Shown: positions 33,863 to 43,666, counted from the stretch's first letter. The stretch is 44,521 nt of DNA from an uncultured Clostridia bacterium (GCA_934271265.1 CAKQRE010000011.1:1-44521), one strand, 5' to 3'. Notes: generated by a model from the sequence alone, not told the origin. Numbers and translations are program-made.

Positions 33863-33940
33863 CGCCCCGGAGGGGCGTTCCGGGATCCTGCAGAATATTC
33901 TTTTCCCGTGCCGGTTTGTCGATATCCGGCTCACGGGAAA
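33863..33940 (+). promoter_or_regulatory. Two intercistronic stem-loops
   Basis: CGCCCC/GGGGCG (33863-33877) and TTTCCCGTGCCGG with CCGGCTCACGGGAAA (33902-33914, 33926-33940). No T-run follows. They lie between the permease and binding-protein genes, where such structures often protect the upstream or downstream message and set unequal protein amounts. Confidence 0.7.
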
Positions 33941-33980
33941 GGGGATAAAATAAAAATCTGTTTCTTCAAGGAGGAAATTT

Positions 33981-35792
33981 ATGAAGAAATTTTTGCAAAC
34001 GACACTCGTAGCGGTGCTCGGCTTTGTAATGGCGTTTTCCGCGGTTGCATGCGGAAACAAAACGGAGAGCGGCTCTTCCGAACAGACTTCTGCTTCGGAA
34101 TCGACGTCGAAACCTTCGGAAAGCACTTCCGAATCCAAACCTTCGGGCGAAACGGGGCTTTCGGCTACCATCGAAATGTACACGACCGTAAACATTATCG
34201 AGCAGAGAGCGCTCGAGAGAGTTGCCGAAGCTTATATGGACTATCAGTACGAAAAGGGCAACGACATTTCGGTCATCATAAAAAACAACACCGACCCCAC
34301 GGCGTATTCGCAGTCCGTTAAAACGATGGCGGGCGGCACGGTAAGCGCGCCCACGATCGTATGCACGGGCGTTATTCCCGAATACTACGGGACGAACAAG
34401 CTTTACGATTTCACGGAAGCGCTCGAAACCGCCAACCCCTATATGGGCGGTAAAACGTGGAAAGAAGGTCTGGAGGCGGACGCTTACAGAACGCAGGTCT
34501 CCGGTTCTTCGATGACCGTTCCCGGGCTGAGCTATTCTTCCAACTATCTCACCGTGTTCTATAACAAACAGGCGGTCGCGGACGTTCTCGAAGGATACGA
34601 GGGCGTTGCCGCGGACGGTACGATCGATAATTCGAAGATCACCTGGTCGTGGATGCTCGGCGCGCTCGAAAAAGCGAAGACCGCTGCGGGCAAAAACTTC
34701 AAAACCCCTCTCGCGCTCTCCACGAGCACGCAGTCTACGGGCGAAGTCGCGTTCAACATGCTTTCCCACCTCGTGAACATGTATCTCGATCAGTATTACC
34801 GCGATTTCATCAACGAAGTTCACTCCGTTTCGGGCGATTACAGCTTCCTCGAAGGGGATGACGAATGGGTTTACGATGCGAACGACGCAGGAATCGATTC
34901 TGCGGACAAATATTCTTACAACCTCAACAAAGTGGTCGACCTTTACTTCAATAAAGAAGGTTACAACCCCACTTCCGCGAAATACAAAGAAGTGATGGAA
35001 AACCTTTACGACCTGATGAGCTATGCCGATAAACAGGCTGCTTACGGCGATATGTTCAACCGTTTCAACGAAACGACCATCGTTTACTCGAAAGGCGGCG
35101 GCGCATACAACGATATGAAGCTCTTCTACGTGGAAGCTCTCGACTACGTGAGAACGTACAGGGACGCGCACAAGAAAGGCTCCGTTTATCCGAGCTCTTC
35201 CGAAATCGGCAGCGAGATCGGCTGGTTCCTGATGCCCGCGATGGAATCTACTCTTCCGGGCGTTGCGAATAACGTGAGAGCGTACGGCGGCCCGCAGGAA
35301 AATTACGGTATCCTGAACAGCACGGCTACCAATAACAAATTTGCGGTAGACTTCATGATGTATCTTTATTCTCCCGAAGGGCAGAGCTCGATCTACGCTT
35401 ACTACAAGAGCCAGAACAAAGCGCCCGTCACCATGCGCCAGCTCGTGAAGAACGTTACCGTTCCTTCCGAGATCGACTTTACGGGTCTGATCTCCGCTTC
35501 GGGCGACTGCACGACTTCTCCTTACCTGATCTTCGGTAAATGCTCCGGCATGAACCAGGCGAGAGTGGGAGATACCACCGAATACGTTTACGACAAAGTG
35601 GGCGGCATCCTCAGCAATTACTTCCGCGGGACGGAAAAGACCTGGGACGGTACCGCTATGTTCGACGCGATCAAATCGGGCTTCGCAAGCTATGCGAGCA
35701 ACGCGAATCTGAAATACACCGATTATTCGAAAGTCGCGGAGGCGACCGGTTCCGCGCTGAACGGCAACCCGTTCAACACTTCGGGTAACTGA
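33981..35792 (+). CDS. ABC sugar-type solute-binding lipoprotein
   Basis: A 603-residue lipoprotein with the lipid Cys in SAVAC (about residue 24), a Ser/Glu/Thr-rich linker to about residue 58, then a family 1 solute-binding fold: the first strand ATIEMYTTVNIIEQRALERVA, SNYLTVFYNKQAVADVL in the hinge region and FAVDFMMYLYSPEGQSSIY in the second lobe. It is longer than the usual 420-450 residues, like many glycan-binding members in gut Clostridia. SD AAGGAGG with good spacing. It follows the two permease genes after a pair of stem-loops and is the natural partner of that channel. Confidence 0.94.
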   Translation: MKKFLQTTLVAVLGFVMAFSAVACGNKTESGSSEQTSASESTSKPSESTSESKPSGETGLSATIEMYTTVNIIEQRALERVAEAYMDYQYEKGNDISVIIKNNTDPTAYSQSVKTMAGGTVSAPTIVCTGVIPEYYGTNKLYDFTEALETANPYMGGKTWKEGLEADAYRTQVSGSSMTVPGLSYSSNYLTVFYNKQAVADVLEGYEGVAADGTIDNSKITWSWMLGALEKAKTAAGKNFKTPLALSTSTQSTGEVAFNMLSHLVNMYLDQYYRDFINEVHSVSGDYSFLEGDDEWVYDANDAGIDSADKYSYNLNKVVDLYFNKEGYNPTSAKYKEVMENLYDLMSYADKQAAYGDMFNRFNETTIVYSKGGGAYNDMKLFYVEALDYVRTYRDAHKKGSVYPSSSEIGSEIGWFLMPAMESTLPGVANNVRAYGGPQENYGILNSTATNNKFAVDFMMYLYSPEGQSSIYAYYKSQNKAPVTMRQLVKNVTVPSEIDFTGLISASGDCTTSPYLIFGKCSGMNQARVGDTTEYVYDKVGGILSNYFRGTEKTWDGTAMFDAIKSGFASYASNANLKYTDYSKVAEATGSALNGNPFNTSGN

Positions 35793-35817
35793 TCCTTAAA
35801 AACGAGGGAGAAATTCC

Positions 35818-37728
35818 ATGAGAAAAAATTTAACGGCGCTTGCGCTGTGCCTTGCGCTCGCAACGTCGGCTGCCGCCTGCGGAAACAAGGTCGGGCAGTC
35901 GGACAGTACCGGCGAGAAAGCGGAGATCACGGGGGAATACGTTCCCTCGATCGATCTCGGCAGCGGGTTCTTTCAGACCGCCGGTACGGACGACTACGGC
36001 AGATCGTTCGGTCAGGTGAGCGCGTATAACGAAAACGTGGTCGGCGTGTTCTATTTCCTCTGGCTCAGCCAGGCGTCCGAAACGACGACGATCGATTCCT
36101 ACGTGAATCGGGGAAAAGCCGAGAACACCCTGAAAGGGGACGAGATCCCCGGCATGCCCTCTTTCACCTATTGGGGAGAGCCGATGTACGGCTATTACCA
36201 GGTGGAAGACGAATGGGTCGTGAGAAAGCACGTAGAGCTGTTTATCAACGCGGGGCTTGACTTTATCTGTTTCGACGCCACGAATAACGACTGTTATCAG
36301 GCGGCTGCCAAACAGGTGCTCGACGTTCTTCTCGAGTATAAAAAACTCGGGTATAACGTGCCGAAAGCCATGTTTATGACCAACAGCGATTCCACCGGCA
36401 TGACGGAAGATATCTACCGGAAGTTCTATCGCAGAAACACTTACGACGATATCTGGTTCACCGGAAACGGCAGCAAGCCGTGGATCATCGCCGATTATCA
36501 GGGCGGGGACGCGGCGATTCAGAGCCGCTTCTATTTCAAGGCGGCGCAGTGGCCGATCAGAAATTTCGACAAGAACAAATTCCCGTGGATCTCTTACCGC
36601 TATCCGCAGGAAACTTTCGTGGACGCGGCGAACGATTACGGCATCATGAGCGTTTCCGTTTCTCAGCACACGGGGATCGGCGGCAATCTGTCGGACGCGA
36701 ACAAATCGGGGATCAACTTCTCTTTGTCCGGGCTTTACGCGCCGTATAATTACGACGGTTTGTCCGACGATCTGAAAAAAGTTTATTCCAAAGAAAAAGC
36801 CCTCGAGGTTTATAACGCCAACCGCGGAAGAGGCTGGTCGAACGCGAAAAAAGCCAACAATTACGAAAACGCGGCGAAAAACGTCAACTTCGAAGAGCAG
36901 TGGAACACCGTTTACGAAACGGAGGGGATCAACCTCGTATTCGTGACCGGCTGGAACGAATGGATCGCGCAGAAACAGAGCACCGATCCGATGCTCGGCG
37001 CGGGATACGGGTATTTCGTGGATACGTTCGATATGGAATTTTCCCGCGATATCGAAATGATGAACGGCGGTTATCTCGACAACTGTTTCCTGCAACTCGT
37101 AAAGAATATCCGCAAATACAAAGGATACGGTTTTAACGACAAAACGTATAACGCGCCGATCGCGGACGGAACGGATATGCTCGACCTCGCAAACTGGGCG
37201 AACGTCCGTTCGTATGCCGATCTTACCGGCGATACGAAGGCGAGAGATCACGCGGGCGTCGGGAGCACGTATTATAAAAACGACACGGGCAGAAACGACA
37301 TCCGCGAAGTCAGGGTGGCAAGCGATTCCGAAAACCTTTGGTTCATGATCGCCGCGACGGACGCGATCACGGCGAAATCGGCAGACGATACCCGCTGGAT
37401 GAATCTCTGGATCGGCGTGGAAGGCGAAGAGGGCGGTTTCAACAACCTCGGTTACGTAGTGAACAGAAGTTTAAACGGAACGACGGCAAGCCTCGACAAG
37501 ATCTCGAACAATACGTTTGAATCTGCGGGCACGTGCGACACTTACGTTTCCGGCAACGTGATGATCGTCCGGGTGAAAAAGAGCGCGCTCGGCATTACCG
37601 ACACTCGCATCGGCTTGCAGTTCAAGGTGACGGACAATCTGCAGAAGGATTTTGATATCACCGATCTTTACACGAACGGCGATTGCGCCCCCATCGGCAG
37701 GATCAATTACAGCTGGTATACGAAATAA
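35818..37728 (+). CDS. GH71/GH99-like lipoprotein, paralogue 1
   Basis: A 636-residue lipoprotein (lipid Cys in AAACGNK). From about residue 72 to 430 it reads as a TIM-barrel of the GH71/GH99-like type: VVGVFYFLW on strand 1, EPMYGYY, GLDFICFDATNND on a later strand, FPWISYRYPQE, and VTGWNEWIAQ at about residue 375, a motif shared with GH99-like proteins. Residues about 450-636 look like a CBM9-like beta-sandwich (NDIREVRVASDSENLWFMI, then ...WMNLWIG). The SD is AGGGAG. It follows the binding-protein gene by 25 bases. The catalytic residues are not proven, and a non-enzymatic glycan-binding role remains open. It is clearly paralogous to the next gene. Confidence 0.82.
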   Translation: MRKNLTALALCLALATSAAACGNKVGQSDSTGEKAEITGEYVPSIDLGSGFFQTAGTDDYGRSFGQVSAYNENVVGVFYFLWLSQASETTTIDSYVNRGKAENTLKGDEIPGMPSFTYWGEPMYGYYQVEDEWVVRKHVELFINAGLDFICFDATNNDCYQAAAKQVLDVLLEYKKLGYNVPKAMFMTNSDSTGMTEDIYRKFYRRNTYDDIWFTGNGSKPWIIADYQGGDAAIQSRFYFKAAQWPIRNFDKNKFPWISYRYPQETFVDAANDYGIMSVSVSQHTGIGGNLSDANKSGINFSLSGLYAPYNYDGLSDDLKKVYSKEKALEVYNANRGRGWSNAKKANNYENAAKNVNFEEQWNTVYETEGINLVFVTGWNEWIAQKQSTDPMLGAGYGYFVDTFDMEFSRDIEMMNGGYLDNCFLQLVKNIRKYKGYGFNDKTYNAPIADGTDMLDLANWANVRSYADLTGDTKARDHAGVGSTYYKNDTGRNDIREVRVASDSENLWFMIAATDAITAKSADDTRWMNLWIGVEGEEGGFNNLGYVVNRSLNGTTASLDKISNNTFESAGTCDTYVSGNVMIVRVKKSALGITDTRIGLQFKVTDNLQKDFDITDLYTNGDCAPIGRINYSWYTK

Positions 37729-37752
37729 GCGATACCGGACGGAGGAAAATCG

Positions 37753-39909
37753 TTGAAAAAAAATTTATTGATTAAAATCTTATCGGTCATGATGGTGCTT
37801 ACTATGGGTATTTCGGCGGGGTGCGGCAACACGCCCTCTTCCTCGGAATCCGAAAAAACTTCTCAGAGCGAAAGCAATTCGACGAAGGAGCCGGAAAGCG
37901 AATCCGCAAGCGAATCGGAAAGCGAGTCGGAAAGCGGGTCTACGGCAGAACCCGAAGGCTATCGTTACGGCGAGGATTGGCTCGACGTGTACGACGCGGC
38001 TTATACCGAAGAGCTTCTCTCTGCGGGCGACCTCGAATTTACGAAATCGCAGATCTCCGGTTCCTATCACGACGGCGATTCCGAAATTAAAACGCACGCG
38101 AAGAAAACGGGCGGGAAATACGTAGGTATTTTCTACTTCATGTGGCTCGGCGAAGGCTGGGGCAATATTTACGACATTTCCAAACTGCAGGAAAAGTACA
38201 ATCCGTACGATCTGGCGGGAAATCCTTTGTGGATCCTTCCCGGAAGCGCGGGCTACGACGCGAGCGTCTCGCCGATGAACGCTTTCCACTATTTTGAAGA
38301 GCCCATGTACGGCTACTACAATTCGTGGGATACCTGGGTGATCAGAAGACACCTCGAACTCCTTTCCATGGCGGGGATCGATTTCCTTTATCTCGATTTC
38401 ACCAACGCGAACGCGGGCGGGGCGAATCTTTACAAAAAGGCGACCACCGCTTTGCTGGAAGAGATCCTCGCGATGCAGAAACTCGGTTACGACGTTCCGC
38501 AGATCGTTCCCATCTGCTGCAACCCCTATACGGGGAGCGACAAGGCGGTAACGCAGGTCGTGGAATGGGTATACGATAACTATTACGCCAAAGACAATTT
38601 CAAATACAAGTCCTGCTGGTTTACCGCGGATCCCGTGAGAAACCCGTCGGGGAAACCTTTGCTCGTGACGTACGGATTCGATTCGCAGTATTTAAGCAAG
38701 AAAGAAGTTGCGAACGCTTTCTGGATCAGAAACGTGGTCTGGCCCACGGCGGTCACTTCGTCTTCCTATGCGAACGGTTTCCCGTGGATGGACTACAGCT
38801 ACCCGCAGGAAAACTACGGCGGTATCATGAACGTTTCCATCGCGCAGCACATCGGCGGCAGCTGGTCCTCGGAGGCATTCCTTGCGAGAAACAAGGGCAA
38901 TAAGGGCTTGACTTATCGCGGCAGAGGGGCGCTTCCAACGCAGAAATACGCCTATCAGACGGACAACGTGGAATCGGCGAAACTCGGCTACAATTTCTCC
39001 GGCGAATGGAAAAACGTGCTGAACTATTCGGGCAGCGAAGAAGTCTGGATGGTCACGGTAACGGGCTGGAACGAATGGGTCGCGCAGAAACTGAATACGG
39101 GCAATTCTTACGCAACGTTCGTGGATACGTTCAATATCGCGTTCTCCCGCGATATCGAAATGATGAGAGACGCGAACGGTTACGGGGATAACTTTTTCCT
39201 GCAACTGTGCGAATACGTGCGCGAATTCAAATACGGCAAAGCGACGGGCAAAAATTCTTCCACCGCGATGTGGATGAGAAAGACGATCGACATTACGGAT
39301 CTTTCCGCCTGGAACGACGTGAAAGCGAAATACGTCGATTTCACTACGGACGCCAATAACCGTAACGAAAAGAGCGCGGCGAACAAATACACTTATACCG
39401 ATAACTCGGCAAGAAACGATATCGACTATATCAAGATCGCGAACGACAGCGCAAATCTTTACGTTCTCGTCGCCGCGAAAGACGATATTACCGATCATAC
39501 CGAAGGCGATTTCAACTGGATGAACCTGTGGCTTTCCACAAACAAAGGCACGGGCTGGAACGGTTACGATTTCTATATCAATCGTACCCCGGGCGCGAAC
39601 GGCGAAACCACGATCGACCGCCTCGGCACGGACGAGGACGGAAGGATCACTGTCAAAAAACTTTCGGTCGCGGCAAACTATTATAAAGAAGGCAAGTGCA
39701 TCGCGTATAAGATCCCTCTCGAGGCTCTCGGCGTAACGAGCGCGGACGAGATCGGGCTGAAAGCGACCGATAACATATTTGCCAACAAAGCCACCGCTCT
39801 GAACGACGGCGTGGGCGTGTATTCTTTCGGCGATATCTTCGCATTCTATTGCGGGGGAGACTGTGCGCCGATCGGCAGACTGAACTACGCCTACAGAATG
39901 GCTTACTGA
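37753..39909 (+). CDS. GH71/GH99-like lipoprotein, paralogue 2
   Basis: A 718-residue lipoprotein, start codon TTG with GGAGG eight bases upstream; lipid Cys in SAGCGN, then a Ser/Glu repeat linker to about residue 66. The barrel region (about 122-500) follows paralogue 1 closely: VGIFYFMWLG, EEPMYGYYNSWDTWVIRRHLE, GIDFLYLDFTNAN, FPWMDYSYPQE, MNVSIAQH, TVTGWNEWVAQ at about 436 and FSRDIEMM. The C-terminal sandwich (about 530-718) shows NDIDYIKIANDSANLYVLV and ends CAPIGRLNYAYRM, as in paralogue 1 (CAPIGRINYSWYT). Two diverged copies side by side suggest different linkages or subsites of one glycan. Confidence 0.82.
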   Translation: MKKNLLIKILSVMMVLTMGISAGCGNTPSSSESEKTSQSESNSTKEPESESASESESESESGSTAEPEGYRYGEDWLDVYDAAYTEELLSAGDLEFTKSQISGSYHDGDSEIKTHAKKTGGKYVGIFYFMWLGEGWGNIYDISKLQEKYNPYDLAGNPLWILPGSAGYDASVSPMNAFHYFEEPMYGYYNSWDTWVIRRHLELLSMAGIDFLYLDFTNANAGGANLYKKATTALLEEILAMQKLGYDVPQIVPICCNPYTGSDKAVTQVVEWVYDNYYAKDNFKYKSCWFTADPVRNPSGKPLLVTYGFDSQYLSKKEVANAFWIRNVVWPTAVTSSSYANGFPWMDYSYPQENYGGIMNVSIAQHIGGSWSSEAFLARNKGNKGLTYRGRGALPTQKYAYQTDNVESAKLGYNFSGEWKNVLNYSGSEEVWMVTVTGWNEWVAQKLNTGNSYATFVDTFNIAFSRDIEMMRDANGYGDNFFLQLCEYVREFKYGKATGKNSSTAMWMRKTIDITDLSAWNDVKAKYVDFTTDANNRNEKSAANKYTYTDNSARNDIDYIKIANDSANLYVLVAAKDDITDHTEGDFNWMNLWLSTNKGTGWNGYDFYINRTPGANGETTIDRLGTDEDGRITVKKLSVAANYYKEGKCIAYKIPLEALGVTSADEIGLKATDNIFANKATALNDGVGVYSFGDIFAFYCGGDCAPIGRLNYAYRMAY

Positions 39910-39942
39910 TTTTGTTTACCCTTTTTAATTTATCCCCCTTGC

Positions 39943-39987
39943 AGGTTCCGGATTCCCGGGGGATCTCCTCCGGGAATCGGGAATCCT
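39943..39987 (+). promoter_or_regulatory. Intercistronic stem-loop before the anchored surface protein gene
   Basis: AGGTTCCGGATTCCCGG (39943-39959) pairs with 39970-39987 over about 17 bp with few mismatches; the inner nine pairs GATTCCCGG/CCGGGAATC are perfect. No T-run follows. Position as in 33863-33940, so again probably a message-stability element. Confidence 0.65.
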
Positions 39988-40072
39988 GTGCCGCATAGAA
40001 AACGGCGAGGGGAAACATTTGTTTCGGCTTAAAAGCGAACGCTTTAAGAAAATATACCGGGAGGTAGAAATT

Positions 40073-43000
40073 ATGAGTAAAACAACCAAGGCTAAGTCCT
40101 TAATTACCGTATTTTTATCGGTAGTTATGGCATTATGTCTCGTTTGCGGCATTACGATGAACCAGAAACAGGTTCTTGCCGACGAGACGACGACTACAAA
40201 GACGTGGGAATTCAGCAATCCCAAAACGCCGCTTGTCGATTTAACTGGAAGCTCCGGAATTTATAAAAATACGTATCCGGGAGCAACGATCAACAATGTG
40301 AACGTGTTGGATATGCCTAACAGAACCGTGTCGTTTCAGTTTATGCTTTCCAACAAAGGTCAGTGGACGGCGTTCTGTCTTCTGAACGGTAAAGACGGAT
40401 GGACTTCCGTGCACCATGTCGGGCATGCGTCTGCAGATGCTGCGAATAGCGATAAATTCCCCCACCTGATTCTTGACGTTCCCACTCAGGGTGCTCAGCT
40501 TCACCCGGGTGCTTCCGACGGGTCGTATGCGCCTCACCAGGGTGTCAACGGCTTGCCCGCCGATCTGACCGATCAGTTGCACACCTTCGAGTTCCATATC
40601 GGAACCGGTACGGATGGCGATATCTCGTATGTGAAAATCGACGGCAGCCAGCTCGGTACCCAAGCCGACGCGAAGGTTTCTCTTTATAATTGGGTTACGC
40701 CCGATCTTTTCCCGAACGGATGCTATATCGTTTTCGGTGCGGGCGGTGTTGCTGAAAATTGCGTAATGCTGTTCGGCGAATACAATGCTCCTTATGTGAC
40801 GAACATTTCCTCGGGTCTTGCTCAGGTCGATTTGTCTCAGGGCGAAGCTCCCGAAGGACTCAGCTTTATCGCGAGAAACGTTCAGGGAACGGCTACGTTC
40901 AAAGTGAACGGCGTTGAAGTGACCGACGCTTCCACCTATACGGCAGAAGCTGTCGAGGGCGGCACGAAATATACCCTTAACGCTTCCTTCTGGACGGTTT
41001 ATATGTCCGCTTTAAAGAAGAGTTCCGCTCTGACGGTTGAAGGCACGAACGGCAAAGGCGCGGTTGCCATGACCGTTCAGCTTGCCGCTCCTCCGGTATG
41101 GGACGGGGATTCTTATAAGGAAATCAATTCTTCCGACTCCCTGAGCTATCGTTTCACCTATACCGGGAAAACGTATACGGCGGAAGATGTTATCGTGAAA
41201 ACGGGTGTTTCCGCGGCGAGCACGCAGATCGCGGCGAATACCGACTACACGCTGACGAAAGACGGTACGACCTACACGCTTGCGTTCACGCAGGAATATC
41301 TTGCGAAAGCATTCGAAACCTATCGCAGCTTTAAGTTCACGGTGACCCTCGGCGAAGACAGCCTTACCGGTTCTGTTTACTGCAAACCCGCCGCGGAAGG
41401 CTGGTATGCAAGATCGGTCGACCTTGCAAGCGGCGAACTTACGACTTCCGGTTATTATACTTCCGGTAACATGAACGTATTCAACGCGGGCAATCTTTCC
41501 ACCAGACTTGTTTACAACAAAGCTCTCGACGTAACGAAACCGATCACCCTTGAATTCAGCGCGGTCGACGCGGGTACGACCTGGGCGATGCTTGCCGTTC
41601 ACGATACGCAGGCTTATAACGATTATTTCTCCGACGGTACCCTGAATGACTCCATGCTTCAGGCTCTCTTCTTCGGCGGCAGAACGGACATCCAGAGACT
41701 TGCCGGCTTCGTCGCTGAGGCTTCCACCAACGTGCACTATCCTCTTCTTTCGGAAGTGAAGAATATCGTTGTCGAAATGTATTTCGGCGCGACTGCGGAA
41801 GAAGGTTACTTCAGAATCAACGGCGTCGATTGCGGCACGCCTTCCAAAACGCAGGCTGATTTCCGCGACGGAAAAGCTTATGTCGGTTTCTTCTTCGCTC
41901 GTCAGAACGGTCAGCCGTTTGATTTCACGGTAAACAAAGACGTGAACGGTATCGCGATCACGGGACCCGTCGATACGACCGACAAGAGCAAATATTCGAT
42001 CGACCTTGCAAAACCCGTAGATCTTACCCTTAATCTGATCAACACCGACGGAACTTCTCTTAAAGTTACTTCGAGCAGCGGCGTAGAATCCGCGGCAGAC
42101 GATCTCGCTTACGAAAACGGCAAACTTACGATCAAAGCTTCCTATTTTGCGAAACTCGCGTTCGCGAAGACCGGTTTCCTTCAGGTGGAAGACACCAAGA
42201 CGGGTACGGGTACGGCGATCGCTCTCACGTATTCTTCCTCCAACATGGGAGCTTCCGTTCTTGCTTTCGCAAAGAAGGGTGCGCTTGCGGATACCGAATT
42301 GACCCTCGGTTCCGATATCGCGACGGTAAACGCCGTCATGAAGAACGACGAAGCTCTTGCGGCTGAACTCTGGAGCTTTGCAAACGGCAAACTTACGATC
42401 AAAAAAGAAGCGATCGCGGATGAGGTCGGCGCAAACGAATTTTTCGTGGTCAGCGGCAACAAGATCATCCCCGCTTACGTTTATGTAAACGAATTCACCG
42501 AGGACGGCTACGCGAAGAGCGGCGCCGGCAAACTTGAAACGGGCAACGGCGCATACCTTCTCACCAACGAGAACGCGCTTACTTTCATGAAGGCGTATGA
42601 CCTGACCGAAGGCGGTTCCTTCAAGATCGACTTCAAGTCCACGATCGGCTATATCAAAGACGGTCTTGATCAGCAGGGCAAAAACGGATACGTTAAATTC
42701 ACGTTCTTCGATCCGTACAGCGGTTGCACCCTGTATGTGACCATTTACACCAACTACGAAGCAAGCGAAATCGCAGGTACCAACTATGCGCTTTATATGA
42801 CTTACTCCGTTGTCAAGAAGGACGGTTCTTACCTCGTCGAAGGCACGCAGCTTCCCATTAATATCAACAAGTCCGAAAACAAGGATCCTCTCGGCGTACA
42901 CGTTGTAAAGATCAAGGCAACGGGCACGGGGATCGGTATCAAAGTTGACAGCGCGAGAGAGCAGACCATCACCGATGATCTCGGAACCTTCAACCTTACC

Positions 43001-43321
43001 TCGACCATTCTCACCGTTTCCGTTCCCGATAAAACGGCTAAGGCGGAAATGATACTCGGTCTTCAGGAATATGCTTACGACGCGGCGATCGATTATTCCG
43101 CGATCGAAGTGACGAAGAAACCCGATACGTCGGAAAGCACTTCCGCAGGCGAATCCGCTTCCGAATCTACTTCCGAATCTGCCTCCGCTACGGAATCCGT
43201 TAAGGAATCTGCAGGCGAAAGCAAGAAGAAAGGCTGCAAGAGCGGTCTCGGTGCAACGGGCGTGCTTGCGCTTGCCGCACTTGCCGGAGTGGTTGCGCTT
43301 CGCAAAAAGAAGGAAAACTGA
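40073..43321 (+). CDS. Large anchored surface protein of the carbohydrate locus
   Basis: A 1082-residue protein. Signal peptide of about 36 residues ending VLA-DE. Residues about 50-230 and again about 440-630 look like concanavalin/laminin-G-like sandwiches (TVSFQFMLSNKGQWTAFCLL; ITLEFSAVDAGTTWAMLAV with YFRINGVDCG), and residues about 250-345, 355-430 and 640-790 look like Ig-like modules. Residues about 1025-1050 are a Ser/Glu/Thr/Ala linker, followed by KKKGCKSGLGATG, a hydrophobic helix and RKKKEN. There is no LPXTG; the Cys before the helix may define another sorting signal. The start at 40073 has GGGAGG nine bases upstream. The codon use (more T-ending codons) fits high expression. It probably binds the polysaccharide that this locus uses; this is inferred from position. 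Confidence 0.88.
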   Translation: MSKTTKAKSLITVFLSVVMALCLVCGITMNQKQVLADETTTTKTWEFSNPKTPLVDLTGSSGIYKNTYPGATINNVNVLDMPNRTVSFQFMLSNKGQWTAFCLLNGKDGWTSVHHVGHASADAANSDKFPHLILDVPTQGAQLHPGASDGSYAPHQGVNGLPADLTDQLHTFEFHIGTGTDGDISYVKIDGSQLGTQADAKVSLYNWVTPDLFPNGCYIVFGAGGVAENCVMLFGEYNAPYVTNISSGLAQVDLSQGEAPEGLSFIARNVQGTATFKVNGVEVTDASTYTAEAVEGGTKYTLNASFWTVYMSALKKSSALTVEGTNGKGAVAMTVQLAAPPVWDGDSYKEINSSDSLSYRFTYTGKTYTAEDVIVKTGVSAASTQIAANTDYTLTKDGTTYTLAFTQEYLAKAFETYRSFKFTVTLGEDSLTGSVYCKPAAEGWYARSVDLASGELTTSGYYTSGNMNVFNAGNLSTRLVYNKALDVTKPITLEFSAVDAGTTWAMLAVHDTQAYNDYFSDGTLNDSMLQALFFGGRTDIQRLAGFVAEASTNVHYPLLSEVKNIVVEMYFGATAEEGYFRINGVDCGTPSKTQADFRDGKAYVGFFFARQNGQPFDFTVNKDVNGIAITGPVDTTDKSKYSIDLAKPVDLTLNLINTDGTSLKVTSSSGVESAADDLAYENGKLTIKASYFAKLAFAKTGFLQVEDTKTGTGTAIALTYSSSNMGASVLAFAKKGALADTELTLGSDIATVNAVMKNDEALAAELWSFANGKLTIKKEAIADEVGANEFFVVSGNKIIPAYVYVNEFTEDGYAKSGAGKLETGNGAYLLTNENALTFMKAYDLTEGGSFKIDFKSTIGYIKDGLDQQGKNGYVKFTFFDPYSGCTLYVTIYTNYEASEIAGTNYALYMTYSVVKKDGSYLVEGTQLPININKSENKDPLGVHVVKIKATGTGIGIKVDSAREQTITDDLGTFNLTSTILTVSVPDKTAKAEMILGLQEYAYDAAIDYSAIEVTKKPDTSESTSAGESASESTSESASATESVKESAGESKKKGCKSGLGATGVLALAALAGVVALRKKKEN

Positions 43322-43372
43322 TTTTTCCCGAAAAATAAACCGTCTTTGAAAAAAGGCGGAACCGAATAACGC

Positions 43373-43417
43373 AAAGGGGCTGACCGATTTGTTTCGGTCA
43401 GCCCCTTTGTCTTTTAT
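43373..43417 (+). terminator. Terminator of the carbohydrate locus
   Basis: AAAGGGGCTGACCG (43373-43386) with CGGTCAGCCCCTTT (43395-43408), perfect 14-bp stem, 8-base loop, then TGTCTTTTATT. Confidence 0.92.
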
Positions 43418-43491
43418 TCTTGCCCGGCATCGTCAGGAAAAACGGGTCTGAAACAATGTGAAAAAACTTCCCGGAAAATGCACGCAAAAGA

Positions 43492-43520
43492 TTGACTTTT
43501 TCTTTAAAATAGTTTATAGT
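43492..43520 (+). promoter_or_regulatory. Promoter of tRNA-Leu
   Basis: TTGACT (43492-43497), 17-base spacer, TATAGT (43515-43520). Confidence 0.7.
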
Positions 43521-43579
43521 AATATGGTCGGCGGATGGTGCCGGCGGAAAGCTTCTTTCGGAAAGAGGAGCGTTTATAT

Positions 43580-43666
43580 GCGGGTATGGCGGAACTGGCA
43601 GACGCGCAAGATTCAGGTTCTTGTCGGAGCAATTCGGTACAGGTTCAAGTCCTGCTACCCGCACCA
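43580..43666 (+). tRNA. tRNA-Leu (anticodon CAG)
   Basis: Acceptor arms GCGGGTA and TACCCGC pair over 7 bp and are followed by an encoded ACCA end. The anticodon stem CAAGA/TCTTG holds the loop TTCAGGT, anticodon CAG. A long variable arm, as in class II tRNAs, and GGTTCAAGTCC in the T-arm are present; the outermost T-stem pair is A-C. 87 bases with CCA. Confidence 0.95.

Noticed and set aside
33966..35171. Open frame of 401 codons on the minus strand
   Set aside because: Opposite the solute-binding lipoprotein gene; a shadow.
41012..42901. Open frame of 629 codons on the minus strand
   Set aside because: Opposite the anchored surface protein gene; no SD, no recognisable domain.
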